Assembly: GCF_000276665.1 (NCBI RefSeq)
Contig: NW_004955459.1
Location: forward strand, 14,421,796 to 14,485,795
Reading direction: 5' to 3'
DNA length: 64,000 nucleotides
From: Chinchilla lanigera
Taxonomy: Eukaryota; Chordata; Mammalia; Rodentia; Chinchillidae
Below the pieces are notes generated by a model, which was not told the origin of the DNA, ran no database searches, and worked only from the letters and a program-made list of their open reading frames with translations. Shown here one piece after another: positions 1-11,332 of this stretch (the stretch's first letter is position 1; the number at the start of each line of letters is the position of its first letter). Position numbers and translations under genes: made by a program.

Positions 1-237
1 GTTAACACTTATTTTAAGAATGCAGTTAACATAAAATGCTACTAACGTCGCTACTCAATTACTTCTTTTTGATAATCCATTTACTAGAGCTCTGAATGCT
101 CTAAATCTGTAAATGTGACAATAAAACAAGAGGAGGAGTTAAAATGGTCTGGATAACTACTCAATTGGCCATTTAATTTTCTTGTCCATTCAAAAGTAGT
201 CAGTTTAACTCTTATTTTTGTCCTCTAGTGAAATGAG
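1..237. other. Unassigned AT-rich sequence
   Basis: No open frame, repeat or regulatory motif that I recognise. The stretch ends at the target-site duplication of the SINE that follows. Confidence 0.5.
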
Positions 238-250
238 TGCCTTTAAATTC

Positions 251-334
251 TTTTTTTTCTGGTACCGGGAATCGAACTCATGACCTTGCACTTGCCAGGC
301 AGGCGCTGTGATGCTGAGCTAAATCCCCAGTGCC
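251..334 (-). mobile_element. ID/BC1-type tRNA-derived SINE
   Basis: Read on the minus strand it begins with the ID head (ctggggatttagctcag), passes through an A-box-like and a B-box-like segment and ends in the ggtacc core plus an A-rich tail, seen here as a T run at 251-259. A 13-bp direct repeat, tgcctttaaattc at 238-250 and tgcctttaaattt at 336-348, flanks it and is a clear target-site duplication. ID SINEs are polymerase III transcripts moved by L1 machinery. This copy differs from the better ones in the window at a few positions. Confidence 0.85.
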
Positions 335-381
335 TTGCCTTTAAATTTTAGACACCAATATTCTAACTCTATAAGGTGCTT

Positions 382-382
<1 letters not shown>

Positions 383-417
<35 letters not shown>
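383..417. repeat. (CT)n microsatellite
   Basis: About 17 uninterrupted CT dinucleotides, followed by a degenerate CT-rich tail to about 429. Simple sequence, probably length-polymorphic. Confidence 0.95.
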
Positions 418-420
<3 letters not shown>

Positions 421-664
421 CTCTCTCTATTTTTGTGTGAGAACCAATTTTAGATATAAATAATCATAGCTGTTTGGGTGTGTATGTGTGTATATTTTTC
501 TCCCCATGGTCTGCATTCAAAATAAAAATGTGTCATTTCTTAACTCTGTGCCCTTTAGCATATTATTTATCTTAATCTTTCTATCTACTCTTTATAAATA
601 ATTTTCTTGATAAGTGTGAAGTTTCTGAAGAAAATGTGCAACACACAATTGTGATTTAGTACAC

Positions 665-850
665 TGAGACTCAGCTTCATGAGCTATGAAGAACTGAGCA
701 ACTTTGGGAAAATCATAAAATCTCCCAGTTCTTTAATTTCTTCAGTTATGAACCAGAGTAATACTTGTTACTGGCCATTTGTAGTTATTCTAAAGACAAA
801 ACAAGATGATGCATTTGTGAAAAAGGTTTAAAGAGTAAAAAGCACAATAC
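665..850 (+). repeat. MIR-like SINE remnant
   Basis: The order of a diverged MIR can be followed: a segment resembling 'gagcaactttgggaaaatca', then a pyrimidine-rich 'cagttctttaatttcttcag' segment, then an A-rich tail region. Divergence is high, so this is a family-level guess. Confidence 0.4.
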
Positions 851-888
851 AAAATGTACATTTCCTACAAAAACACAAAGTGCATGGT

Positions 889-1007
889 GTTGTTGTTGTT
901 GCTGTTGTTGTTTCTGAGACAGGGCCTTGCTGTGTAGTTCAGGCTTGTCTTAAACTCACAGGAGTCCTCCTTCCTCAGCCTCTCGAGTGCTGGAATTAGT
1001 GCCTACA
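889..1007 (-). mobile_element. B1 SINE with TTG-rich tail
   Basis: The minus-strand B1 signature is visible from 'tgagacagggcc' near 915 through 'cctcagcctc' and 'gagtgctgga' to about 1007. The (TTG)n run at 889-911 is the element's decayed A-rich tail. B1 is derived from 7SL RNA and restricted to rodents. Confidence 0.8.
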
Positions 1008-1745
1008 TTTTCATTAAGAAAGTGTTGAGTCAAAATTGTGAAAAATGTGGAAGACGTAAGTAAGAGGGAAATGTGAACAGCTCTGGAGTCCCTTTCTTTA
1101 ACCCCTTTAGCAGCTGAGGATGTAGTGGATGCTGTGACCTGACAGAATTCAGTGGAAGATCAGACAGATACCCAAGGCTGAGGTCATGATCTTGGCCCTT
1201 TAAAACTTATCTCCCCACTACATACACACACACACACCAGGTTTCCTATTATAGTTTATTCAAATAGCCCTCACATAGCCATGTTTTAAGGACCTAGTTA
1301 CTAATTTGTTTCTTTAGGCAGTCCCAGAGCCTTTAAGAGGTGGTTCTTAGTGAGAAGGCAATAAGAAGACCTGGACCCTCCATTCTCTTGCTTTAGCTTT
1401 CCTGTCCATAAAATCAGTGATTTTACTCCACTCTGGACTGCTTACCTCTATGCACTGAGCTGGGTGCAAAACTGGGGCAGAGCACTGACTACTGGAGGAA
1501 CTCTCCAAAACTATGAGCTAAATCAAATCTCTTGTCTTTATAAGTTGATTACCTCTAATATTTTTATAGTGAGGAAAGGATGACTTGCTTCTCCCCCCCA
1601 TTACATATTTACCCAGACACAATTCTTCTTCCTTCCCACATCTGCACCTATATACACTGCCACAGCAATGGAGTCTTTTCTACTAGGAAGGTTTGCACAG
1701 CATGTCAAATTCTACTGGCTCCAGCATATCTCTATGGTGTATCTC

Positions 1746-1863
1746 CATCTCTCTCTCTCTCCCTGTCTCTGTCTTTCTGTGTCTGTCTCTATGCCTCTCT
1801 CTCCCTCTGTCTCCCTCTCTCTCTCTCCCTCTGTCTCTCTCTCTTTCTCCTTTCTCTCCTTTT
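1746..1863. repeat. CT-rich compound microsatellite
   Basis: A pyrimidine-only stretch of mixed CT, CTGT and CCCT units. The low-complexity Ser/Leu/Cys reading frames over it (about 1580-1879) follow from the repeat and are not genes. Confidence 0.9.
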
Positions 1864-1869
1864 GTTAAC

Positions 1870-3330
1870 TAGACCTTAGATACTTAGATATAAAGTCTTT
1901 GTGGGTTTCACTCACTTAGTTTCACACTGATAGTAGTCTGGCTTTCTCCACTGCTCACCCAAGAAAGAGGGAGAAAAGATTTCAACACAATAAGGAATTC
2001 ATGCACAGCATATTTCTTGGGAAACAACATGAGTCTCCATATTTTCCACTCTGAAATTACTATCAGAGAAACTACTCTCAGTGGAATTCTCCTGCACTTA
2101 CAACGTATTTCACAAATAGTAAGTCTATTGGTGCCCCTTTTGCAAAAAAGAAAGTGACTAAATTTATCATCACCTGTTGACATGTTTTGATTCATCTGGT
2201 AATTTTGGAAATATTGGAAGATTTGTGACTAAAAGCAACTAGGACTTGTTAGCCTCTCCAGGTTGCTATATGGTACACTGACCAGAGTGACCATGAAAAC
2301 AGAATGATTTTCCCTCGGAAATGTACGTGTGGAGAATTTACAATTGTTAGGTGGGAGTTTCTAGGTATAGTTCTATTCTTTCTGCAAAAATTATTTTGTA
2401 TTTATTCATTTAATTAATTTTTTTATAAATACAGATTCTACTTTGTGAGAACCCATGAGAGAAAACATCCATGCACATGAGAGACAGAGAGGCTAAACAG
2501 ATTCCTCATCTTCTAAAATGTACATACTAGTAGGAAAAACAAGTAATAGCAAATTAAACATCTCATTCACCTTTCTGTTTACAATAACCAAAAAATGATC
2601 CTCAAAAGACAATGTTCCCAATAAGATTACAATGCTTTTGACTTAAATACTACCTTATGTTCATCCTCAACATATACAAAATTCTCATTCATAATAGCTC
2701 CAAATAAAAATTTATTACAGCAATTCACTACATATCCTACTAATTTAATGTATCCTATTCTCATGTCAACAAATCAACAAACTAACTCAGTAAATATTTA
2801 TAGCATCTTGGATACAATTTAACAAAATTTCTGATAATCATAATAATATGTCTTTCAAATATGAAAGTATCACTTATGAGGAATGTGGCACCAAAATAAA
2901 TTTAGCCACAGCTTTAACACGAGCAAGAGAGGTAGAACACTTACAATTAATGGCAATTAACGCTCAGAAAGGATTCAATCTTTTTTTAATATATAAGTGC
3001 ATGTTTATTAGTGTTTCATGAAATAAAATTTCTTTAAGTACCTATGACATGAAAAAAATTCAAAATTTTAGCTGAAATTTTTTGTTGTTTACATTGAATA
3101 ATTATAATTATTTTAGATTTGCCAAGGAATATTGCTCACCCATAGAGTTGGGGAAGAAATGAAATATGATAATTTGTCATTTGCCTGTTTCCTTAAAACC
3201 AAGCTATAATAGTGGCTGATGGATTCAGATACAGGAATATGTTATCACATGATTTTCATTTACATTTTCTTATTTGATTCCGGAAGTAAGATGGAAGATT
3301 CTTCCCTGGAAGATTCTTCCCAGGGAAGAT
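1870..3330. other. Unassigned AT-rich sequence
   Basis: About 1.4 kb of very AT-rich DNA. A 95-codon minus-strand frame at 1908-2195 shows no domain or signal and I do not call it a gene. Nothing else recognised. Confidence 0.5.
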
Positions 3331-3337
3331 TCTATCC

Positions 3338-3390
3338 CTCACTCCCTTCCTTCCTTCCTTCATTTCTTCCTTCTTTTCTCTTTTTTTCTC
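3338..3390. repeat. TTCC/TTCT-rich simple repeat
   Basis: A pyrimidine tract with TTCC and TTCT units, preceded at 3294-3325 by an imperfect duplication of 'ggaagattcttccc', which also makes a short palindrome. Confidence 0.8.
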
Positions 3391-3995
3391 ATTCCATTTT
3401 CATTAACAAATAGTTTGAGATGTTTTATAAACATGGTCACGGAAACATGAGCACTTAAATTTTACCTGGTTAAATGACAGTACTGATAACAATCCATGTT
3501 GTTTAGAGATGATATTGGCAGCATTTTGAAGATCTCTGGTGCAAAATATGGTAAGGGAAGGTATTGAAATATCAGTGCATGTCATAAACAAATAATGTAA
3601 TCAAATGGTCTATCAATGTGAAGTATAAAGAAGGTCTAATAGTAAACTGATGTTAGATTAGACCAAGTCACAATTTGCAGTGAATATGGATAGATTTAGT
3701 TAGATACAACATTATTGTTGTATGTGGCGAAAATTTGGAGTTGTGATAAAATTTCATACTATTGTTAATGTTCTGTGACTTGCTGGATGCTTTCGTGTGT
3801 GACTTATATGACCAAATTACATTATCTGAAAGTGCAGGTTCCAATAAAGACCTAGGTACTTGAATTTTAGTAAACTGGGTGTTGTGCATGCATATTTTAG
3901 TGGCCAGCTTTTTCAATTATCTTCTTGTTCCAGAAAATAAGATTTAATCAACAATTGTATTGCTAGAAAAAGATATCAATTAAGGTGATGATAAT
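3391..3995. other. Unassigned AT-rich sequence
   Basis: No recognisable repeat or exon. Two short minus-strand frames (62 and 82 codons) carry no known motif. Confidence 0.45.
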
Positions 3996-4344
3996 TGTTA
4001 GGGTTTGTGTCTAGATATCCCCACACCAGAGGCTCATGCAATCATGGGGTGAGCTTCTAGAATTTATGATTGATTCATGGCCCAGTGCTGGGATTATGGG
4101 TGTGAGTGCTACCCTTGTGTGGTATAGCATGCATACGATATAAGGCAGGGAAAAAGGCTTGCTCTTTGCTGCTGGTTCCTTTTGTTCTTGCTGTTTTTCC
4201 TATCTTCTGCTGCCATGAAATGTTTCCCTCTGCCATGTGCCACTCTGCCTTGAAACCAGCTGAGTATGGACAGAAACCTACATAAACTGAACTAAGTAAA
4301 CCTTTCCTTCCTGAGACAACAATAAGAGAAAATTAACCAACACA
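3996..4344 (+). repeat. 5' LTR of the MaLR element
   Basis: It starts TGTTA and ends ACACA, about 349 bp. Segments such as 'gtttgtgtctagat', 'ttatgattgattcat', 'ctgccatgtgccactct' and the terminal 'ttaaccaacaca' pair with the same order of segments in the 3' LTR. Divergence between the two LTRs is large by eye, so the insertion is old. Confidence 0.85.
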
Positions 4345-4984
4345 GAATTTGGTGCCAGAATTTGGTACCAGGTCATTGCTGTAACTGTACTTGACGAAGT
4401 GGTTCAAGAGCCATTGGGAATGGTTTGTGGAGCACCTTACGCTGTTCTGTATGGGAGATTCTGGTCAGAGTTCAGAAGACTAGAATGCTGACAGAAATCC
4501 TGCTGATAAACACCAGGGTTGGGAAGTTTCTGCTAGAAAGAAGGACTGCATTGATTGTTGGACTCCAGATGATGTATGCTATGGCTTAGCAAAGTGTTTG
4601 TCTGCATTTTACTTGTGTCCAGAGATTTTGCCTGAGACTAAGATTAAGGGCAGCAGAAAAATTAACCTGGCAGAAGGAATTTCAATGCAGTCAAATGTTG
4701 AGGTGATGGCATGGTTATTGTTGGGGGCTTTTAGCCAGATTTACATTGAGAATAAGAGCAAAGAGCCCAGCAGGCTGATTTACAAGACTGTGAGTTTGGT
4801 CAGGAAAAAAAATGCCAATAAAGCTGTGGACTGCAAAGACAGAGCTGAGGAGATCTCCACTACTGAGCAGAAGCAAGATAATATAAAAGATAGTCTGAGG
4901 GCTTCACAAGAAGCATCAAATCCCCACCATTTGCAACCTCAAAACTGCAAAAGTGAAAGACTTTGCTTTAAGGAGAAAGCTGAA

Positions 4985-5065
4985 GAGTGCCATATTCCAG
5001 AATGGTGGTGGCAGCCACACCAGGTTCCAAAATGGCAGAAGCTACACAAGGTTCCAAAATGGTAG
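4985..5065 (+). repeat. Short tandem repeat of about 27 bp in the MaLR interior
   Basis: Three degenerate copies built around 'ttccaaaatgg' (first copy 'ttccagaatgg'). They cause the repeated Val-Pro-Lys-Trp at the end of the 155-codon frame, which shows that this frame's C-terminus is repeat-made. Confidence 0.7.
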
Positions 5066-5770
5066 TGGAATAGAGAACTTTTTCCTCAGAATCAGGTTCA
5101 GAGTGCTTAACAACCCAGGCACTCAATACCTATAGCCAAGAGAAAAGAAAACCTATTTATTGCTCCACCTAGCAGCAGATCTTGTCATCATCCATGTGGC
5201 ACTGGTTTCAGGTGCATGCAGAATGCAAGAATTCTGAGCTTAAAAAGGCTTCCATCCAGATTTCAGAAGAAGGCATAGGAGGCCAGGCAGTATGCTCCTG
5301 AGAGGGGATTGTGTGAAGCTCTGAGTGTGAAGCCAAAGGTGTAGTGGAGACCCCAGAAGGTTGGAGAAGCCAGAAACATGTTTCATCTAAGAAGCTTTCA
5401 AGGAAGAAGCAAAGCAGGCCTAAGAGAGAAGCTATGGGAACTACAACCCCCAGAAGTGCTGTAGTGATGGAGCCATGAAAGACTTTTGGAGCTCACAATT
5501 TACCATAGACGGCTTTGGATGTTCCACATGGAACTACAGGACTTATTGTTTGCCTTGCTGAACTTTGGAATTCCATATTCCCAAAGCTTTATATTCCCCT
5601 GTTTGTACCTTTGGAGATGGTAATGTTTGTTTATCTTGTGCCATTGAATGTTGGAAGTGTTTCACTTTTCATTTGTACAGGAGCTTACAGATAAGAGTTT
5701 GCCTTAGATCTCAGAAGAGACTCGGGACTTGCACTTTTCAGCAATGCTGAAAATGTTAGGACTTTGGCAA

Positions 5771-5985
5771 CTCTTTTTTTCATTTTAAAGATATAAAATT
5801 AACTAAACAACAACAATGAAGACAAAATCAAAACTACTGAAAATAACAAAAACGATACATGACCTCAAAATAAAATGATAGGAATTAACAAAGATTGGTA
5901 TACTACATACTGGTATTTTCAAGAAAGTTGCACAATCCACCAGATACAATAGACTAAAGTTCCTTTTGCATGAAGGGATGTGTAT
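5771..5985 (-). mobile_element. Short copy of an unnamed A-tailed retroelement family, nested in the MaLR
   Basis: The sequence from the T run at about 5773 onward aligns with 7108-7330 and with the reverse complement of 56560-56750, sharing 'aaaataaaatgatagga' and 'accagataca' type segments. The T run on its left marks the 3' poly(A) end on the minus strand. 'ggactttggc' on the left (about 5758) and 'gtctttgggc' on the right (about 5988) look like a decayed target-site duplication. It is shorter than the other two copies and is truncated at its 5' end. Confidence 0.65.
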
Positions 5986-6011
5986 GAGTCTTTGGGCGGC
6001 CAGGGTTAGCA

Positions 6012-6384
6012 TGTTATAGTTTGTGTCTAGATGTGCCCCCAAAGCCTTATGCAGTTATGGGATGAGCTTTTTGAGTTTATGATTGATTCATTGTTCAATG
6101 CTTGGATTATGTATCAGTGCTACACCCACCCTAGAGTGGATAATCTGCATAAGATATAAGGGAAGGAAAAATGCTTGCTCTATGCTGCTCCTCCCTTTTG
6201 CTTTTATTGCTTTTGCTGTCTTCTACTGCCATGAACTGTTGCCCTCTGCCATGTGCCACTCTTCCATGGAGCCAGCTAAGTATGGACTGAAACCTCCACA
6301 AACTGTGAGCTAATAATCATTTCATTCCTTAATTTTGGGCATTGGCTATTTTGTCTCTGAAATGAGAGAAAAGTAACCAAGACA
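6012..6384 (+). repeat. 3' LTR of the MaLR element
   Basis: It starts TGTTATAG and ends AAGACA, about 373 bp, in the same orientation as the 5' LTR. It shares 'gtttgtgtctagat', 'tttatgattgattcatt', 'cataagatataagg' and 'ctctgccatgtgccactct'. Confidence 0.85.
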
Positions 6385-7105
6385 TCAATACTATCTTACT
6401 GAAATTGTGGTGTTTAAAGGTAACTCACATTTCAGTTTCTTCATCTCCATTATTTGCAACTATAAGCTGATTATTATTATTTCTATTCTAAAAGGGTTAA
6501 AACTGAAGCCTGGGAAATATTAAGTAATAAAAGGCAGAAGAAAATTGATATTCAGATTTTCAGATTACTGACCCTAAAATCCATGCATTAATTCTGCCCT
6601 ATAATTATTTAAGCAGAACTTGTCATAAAATTGTAAGGGTGTGTGAGTCTAAAGGACAGAGAGCTCCTTAACTATATAACTTGATAAAAGTTACTATAAA
6701 GCATCTTGCTGCTGCAGCTCAAAGAATTTCTGTTTAATGATGTCATTACCATATAGCCAGGACATTATACTGCATTTAAGAGATGTAAAATAGTCATTTA
6801 AATATTTACTGCTTTGGGCTTCATATTTATTACCGATAGCAGCTTTGAGATGAGGATTTAAACACTACATTTATTTCTGAAACTCTATCATAAAGGATTT
6901 TGATGCAAGGCATTCCGCATTTCTAAGAGGACTACATCGCAGCCAACTGCACCTAGTCCAATGCCCTTCTTGACCTGCTGTTGATTGTTGTAATAAGTAG
7001 CTTAATATGAGGAACTAAAGTGGACCACTGTTGGCTTTCCAAACTTTTCCTAGAAAAAGGTCTTTCTCACTATATCTAAATGCTATACTCCCAAAAGTTT
7101 CTGAG
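6385..7105. other. Repeat-free sequence, possible conserved non-coding DNA around 6690-6990
   Basis: I recognise no repeat here. The segment around 6690-6990 contains several AT-rich homeodomain/MEF2-like cores and two CpGs in an otherwise CpG-poor region. This would fit a conserved regulatory element but does not prove one. Confidence 0.25.
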
Positions 7106-7107
7106 AA

Positions 7108-7620
7108 ACTTTTTTTTTTATTTTAAAAGGAATAACAAAGTAACAGCATAGACAAAAACAACACAATGCAAAACAAATAAAAATGAGTCAGTATTTCAAA
7201 ATAAAATGGTAAGAATTAACAGTGGTTGTTATGTTACATATTGTTAACTTCAGTGAAGTTGCTCAGATTACCAGATGTAAGAATGCAGGATTCATCAAAT
7301 CATCAAAGAGAATAAAAATAATAATAAAATATGTTAGAAATTATACAGAGTTTCACTAATCAAGATGCTAGGAATTCAACAGTAGCTGTTATATTGCGTA
7401 GTGCTATCTTCAATTTAGTTGCTCAGATTACCAGATATAAGCATGCAAAACTGGTCAAAAAATTAAGCATTAACTGTTCCTTTCAATAAACCAATAAATT
7501 GTCTCCATAGTATGAACCTGAAAAGAATAAATAAAACCAAAATGTACAATAGATATTGAGAAATTCTTTTCAGAATTGTCTGTGGGTAATATGTTTCCAA
7601 GGACTAAGAGTTTGGTGTAC
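7108..7620 (-). mobile_element. Longest copy of an unnamed A-tailed retroelement family
   Basis: The left end is a T run (7110-7119) followed by 'attttaaaag', the 3' tail on the minus strand. Two units about 158 bp apart repeat a block ending 'gctcagattaccagat' (from 7261 and 7421). The same block spacing (about 157 bp) recurs in the opposite orientation at 56402 and 56559. Beyond the second unit it continues with 'ctttcaataaaccaataaa' and 'aataaaacc...gtacaatag', both also present near 56 kb. There is no coding potential. It could be a lineage-specific L1 3' region or an independent SINE-like family. Confidence 0.6.
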
Positions 7621-8925
7621 TTCCCCGGGGGAACAAGAGAAGTACAAATAGAGAGAAGTCATTTCCAGCACAAAGCAGTGCTGCCCAGGGTATACAATTA
7701 GAAGACATAAAAACAACTTGTTGATATTTTCCTTCTCTTCTTTATTTTAAGAATTTAAAACAATACCTGACAGTATGAGACTCAGAAGCAATTTACCCCT
7801 TCTCAGAACATAAAAGGTGGTCTTGTTACATTGTGTGAAGCCTTTATAGTATCGACTGCTTCTAATGCAATATTACATAATGTATATATACACACTATAT
7901 GATTAACAATATGTAAATTATATACTATATAGATCATAAAATATTTTTCATATATTGTGTTTTATCTTTTCCAAATTCTGTGTGGCAGGAATCATTATGC
8001 TTATCTTTTAATTGACTCCTATAAGCCTTTTTGGCTTCTACTTTTTCTACTGTAACCATCACTCTATCTCCCCTCTGATAATTTAGATTTCTTAATACTC
8101 ACTTTTTCCAGGAAGGTGTTTCTATTCATGTCTCTCCCCACTTCTGATTCTTATTTTGCAATTCTGATTTAGCACTAGCTGCATTTGATTTAAATTACTG
8201 GACCTTAAATCTTTTATGTCCACACTTGCGCTAATAAAATTTACTTACCCATCACACTTTTTTGAAAATTGTTCTGAGCAATACTGGCTGAATATGGTGC
8301 AAATAACCCTACCACAAATGATTTTAAGATACTACAGATTTAACAAGTGACTCTCAAAATCTCCATATATTTAACAACAGTTCTCTTGAGCCCAGCTAAG
8401 TGAAGTGCATCCCACCACTGTCTTAATTGAGATAAAAAAAAACAAAACCTCTCAAAAAGCTTATGGTCTGGTAGGATGTTTGATATTCAACTGACAAAAA
8501 TTATAAAATATGGGGAAATAGTTACTGTATTTCAGAGAAGGAATGATTATGGAAGAATGAAATTCAGATGTTTTCTTTTAGATACTTGAAATCCTGGGTG
8601 GACTCTTGCAGTTTTGGAGCCTTAAAGATGACAGTAACTGTTTAGCTCTTATACAGTAATGCCTAAGGTCATTCAAATAGAGCAAACAGTGTGTTCAAAG
8701 GCATGGATGTATGACATGCCATGGAGTCATCTTTTACCCATGGTATGTGTCAAGAAGTGTCTGAATGAGATAAAGAGGCCCCAGATCAGGGAGAATTTTG
8801 TTCTTACTTGTTCACTGAATTGGCTATATTCCATTACAACTTGGATGTATCTACTCCTAAGTTTGATGTCTCAACCTTAAGTTAACACTCTGTCTATATC
8901 TACAGGTATATTTAAAAGCATGTAC
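7621..8925. other. Unassigned AT-rich sequence
   Basis: It includes a TA-rich stretch at 7870-7960. No exon, RNA gene or repeat recognised; the 73-codon frame at 8659-8880 has no recognisable features. Confidence 0.45.
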
Positions 8926-8929
8926 TTTC

Positions 8930-9165
8930 TCATCATGGATTCAAAACTCATTTTCCTCCAGGAAATCGTTCTTGATCTTTTGTACATTTAGTCCCATTCC
9001 ATTCTCTTTTGTACAGCCAAGCATAGTGAACTTTCTCTGCTCCTGATACATTCCCATGGGTTACTGTGCATTTCTTATGAACACTGAAAATGTCTGTGTT
9101 AGATAACTGTCTCACCGTGAACTGCAAGACTTCCTTGAGCTCTAGGACTACCTCTTCCTATTTGG
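8930..9165 (+). repeat. Possible L2 LINE fragment
   Basis: Segments resembling the L2 3' region in order: 'cattttcctccaggaaatc', later 'gaactgcaagacttccttgagctc'. Highly diverged and assigned by pattern only. Confidence 0.35.
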
Positions 9166-9970
9166 ATCGGCAACACCTAGAGCAGCTCCAGTGATACATG
9201 GGAGATAATCAACAACACATATCAATTGTTTTGAATCAATGACATGGTTCTTTCTTGTGTATAATTTAAAAGACTGGAAAAAGATTAAAGGAATCAAACT
9301 TTTCTGAAATATGAGTATCCTCTTCTTTTCTAGATTCACCTTTCTAATTGCTGCTGCCATAGACTTAGAGGGAATAAGTTCATATCAACATTGCTTTGAG
9401 AATGAAAACTTACCCTGATCCCTCTAGCCTACTAGAGCTTTCCTTCAGGCTCAAATCTATCCAGTTTAAACTCAGCTCAGAAAGATTATAAGGAAGCAGA
9501 TAAGAAAAAATGAGGATATCTGAGATACTCAGAAGTGAGACAGAAATGCTGCTGATCCCTGGATTACTGTGCACGGCTTTAGGGTATTTCTAAACTTGGC
9601 AGCCAAAATAGGTCTACTGCCACCAAGTAAAGAAACCAGAAACTTTCTCTTAAAATCATTGAATTTTAAGAGAATGAGTAGGGCTTTTAACCAATCAGAG
9701 ATGGGCAGGGCTTTTAAGTATCTACACAGGCAGTTGCTAGCTTAAATAACTATTGCCTTGGACTTTAAATGTAGATTCTCCTGGACTCCACCATGTACTA
9801 TTAAGCTCTTCTTACATACATTATGAACTTTAGCAACTACCAGTATAAAACAGTTATAACAAAAGGAACTAAATTATAGTTATGGTTAGGACTAAACTAG
9901 ATGGTGCAGAATTAATATATACTTTCTCCCTCCATCCAGGCTTTTATTGTACCACTGTATCATTCAAAGC
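9166..9970. other. Unassigned sequence
   Basis: Nothing recognised apart from a short imperfect duplication near 9660-9720 ('gggcttttaa' twice, at 9682 and 9708). Confidence 0.4.
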
Positions 9971-9974
9971 CAGT

Positions 9975-10200
9975 GGTGGGGAGCAGGAGCCAGACCTGCT
10001 AAGGCACACTCCCATCTTTGTCATTTATAGGTTGTGTCATTTTGACAATTGATCTATGTCAATCTATTTTCAGTTTTCTCATCCATAAAATGGGAATAAT
10101 AACTCAAAAAAAAGATTACTGAGAGAATTATACTGTTTGAAGGGTTTACAATAATTAGTAAGTAGATAAAGCTGAAAGATAGGTTAACATTTATGCAAAG
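9975..10200 (+). repeat. MIR SINE
   Basis: The MIR core is readable: 'gttgtgtcattttgacaatt', then 'cagttttctcatccataaaa' and 'tgggaataataact'. MIR is an ancient tRNA-derived SINE shared by all mammals. Confidence 0.75.
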
Positions 10201-11325
10201 AGGTCACTGAATTTCATCTTCAGTGAAAACAGAAACGAAAAGAAAAAATTAAACTTAATGACACTTACTACACTCTTCTAATTTTTGTCAAACTTTGGCC
10301 CACTACTGTTACTCAGTCATTGCTTTTGTGTATCCACTATCAATCAATCATGACTACTCCAAAGCAGCTACAGGGTGTGTATCACTATTTGTAACCCTGA
10401 TATAGGGTCATTTCTGCTTCTCAGTTTGAAACAGTCATGTGCTCAGAACTTCAAAGCCACATTCAACTTTCCTACAAAAAGTTTCTTTTTTTAGGCTATG
10501 TGTTTTCCTTGAAATGAAATATTTCAAGCGTAATACAGCCTCCCCAAAATTTTTGTGTCATTATTCTATCATTTCCTCTAGTATAGAAGCCTGAGTTTTT
10601 CTGTCACAGGTCCAAGAATGCTGCTCTGTGACAAACACAGTAGCAGATACCTACTTTGAAAGGCCTTGCTTCCTGTTATGCATAGGTCAGCTATAGAATA
10701 CAGTGCAGGAAGGACATTCACACACCTGGATACTGCTCACACTCCCCTTAGAGGGGCAATCCCACCACATCTTTTTCCCATTCAGTTTAAAGCACTGAAT
10801 AAAGTACAAAGTACAAAGAGAAGCATTCTATATATTAACTCCTGAGTCCCCAGCTTCAGGTGCAGAACATGGTAAGAACTTCATCCTACTTACCCTTTGG
10901 GTTACTACTGTTCACTTTCTACTTGACTTTTTGTTATTGTTCACAGATAGATGGCTGTCTAAAGAGCAATAAATAAAGAAAAGAAATTTTATCTAAGGAT
11001 GTCACTCTGTGAGTTGACAGTATCCATATTTCAGATCATTTTAGATCTAGGCTTTGGTGGTTACTTCTAGTGGGATTTAGTTAGTTCAGATCCCTAAAGT
11101 CAGATGAGAAGTCTGCATTCCTTCTCTGGAAATGCAAAAGTCTTAGAACTCTGTAAAAGTTTGGAAACTCTTATTTTAGATTCCAATTACACCTCCTAAA
11201 AATAAGAACATTTATTTAAGTACTTGTTACACAATGCATATTTGGGAAGTTATATGTGAATAATTAATGTTTATTGATTCTGTATTGTGTGTGAAGCCCA
11301 TTGCATATATTCATTTAAAAATTAA
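10201..11325. other. Unassigned sequence
   Basis: No repeat or gene recognised. A local duplication 'aaagtacaaagtacaaagag' lies at 10801-10820. Confidence 0.4.
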
Positions 11326-11332
11326 TTTTGCA

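Larger units (their letters stand above)
3996..6384 (+). mobile_element. MaLR-type LTR retrotransposon with both LTRs
   Basis: Two related LTRs in direct orientation bound about 1.65 kb of interior sequence. This is the usual architecture of mammalian apparent LTR retrotransposons (MaLR; THE1, MST, ORR1 relatives), which are non-autonomous ERV-L derivatives. Just inside the 5' LTR the interior has the family's 'ggtaccagg...attgctgtaact' start. Just before the 3' LTR there is a short purine-rich stretch. No gag, pol or env frame is present. The longest frame (4598-5065, 155 codons) has no recognised domain and is interior MaLR sequence. The 5-bp flanks (ataat at 3991-3995, tcaat after 6384) match only partly. 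A second retroelement sits in the interior at 5771-5985. Confidence 0.85.

Noticed and set aside
4598..5065. 155-codon plus-strand frame, the longest in the window
   Set aside because: It lies wholly inside the MaLR interior, has no recognised domain, and its end is made of short tandem units. MaLR elements are non-autonomous, so a functional protein is not expected.
3996..6384. An intact endogenous retrovirus
   Set aside because: There is no gag, pol or env sequence. The size and interior fit a non-autonomous MaLR element instead.
7190..7480. The repeated block as a CRISPR-like array
   Set aside because: Only two units, about 158 bp apart and diverged, in a mammalian retroelement with an A tail. 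No short regular spacers.
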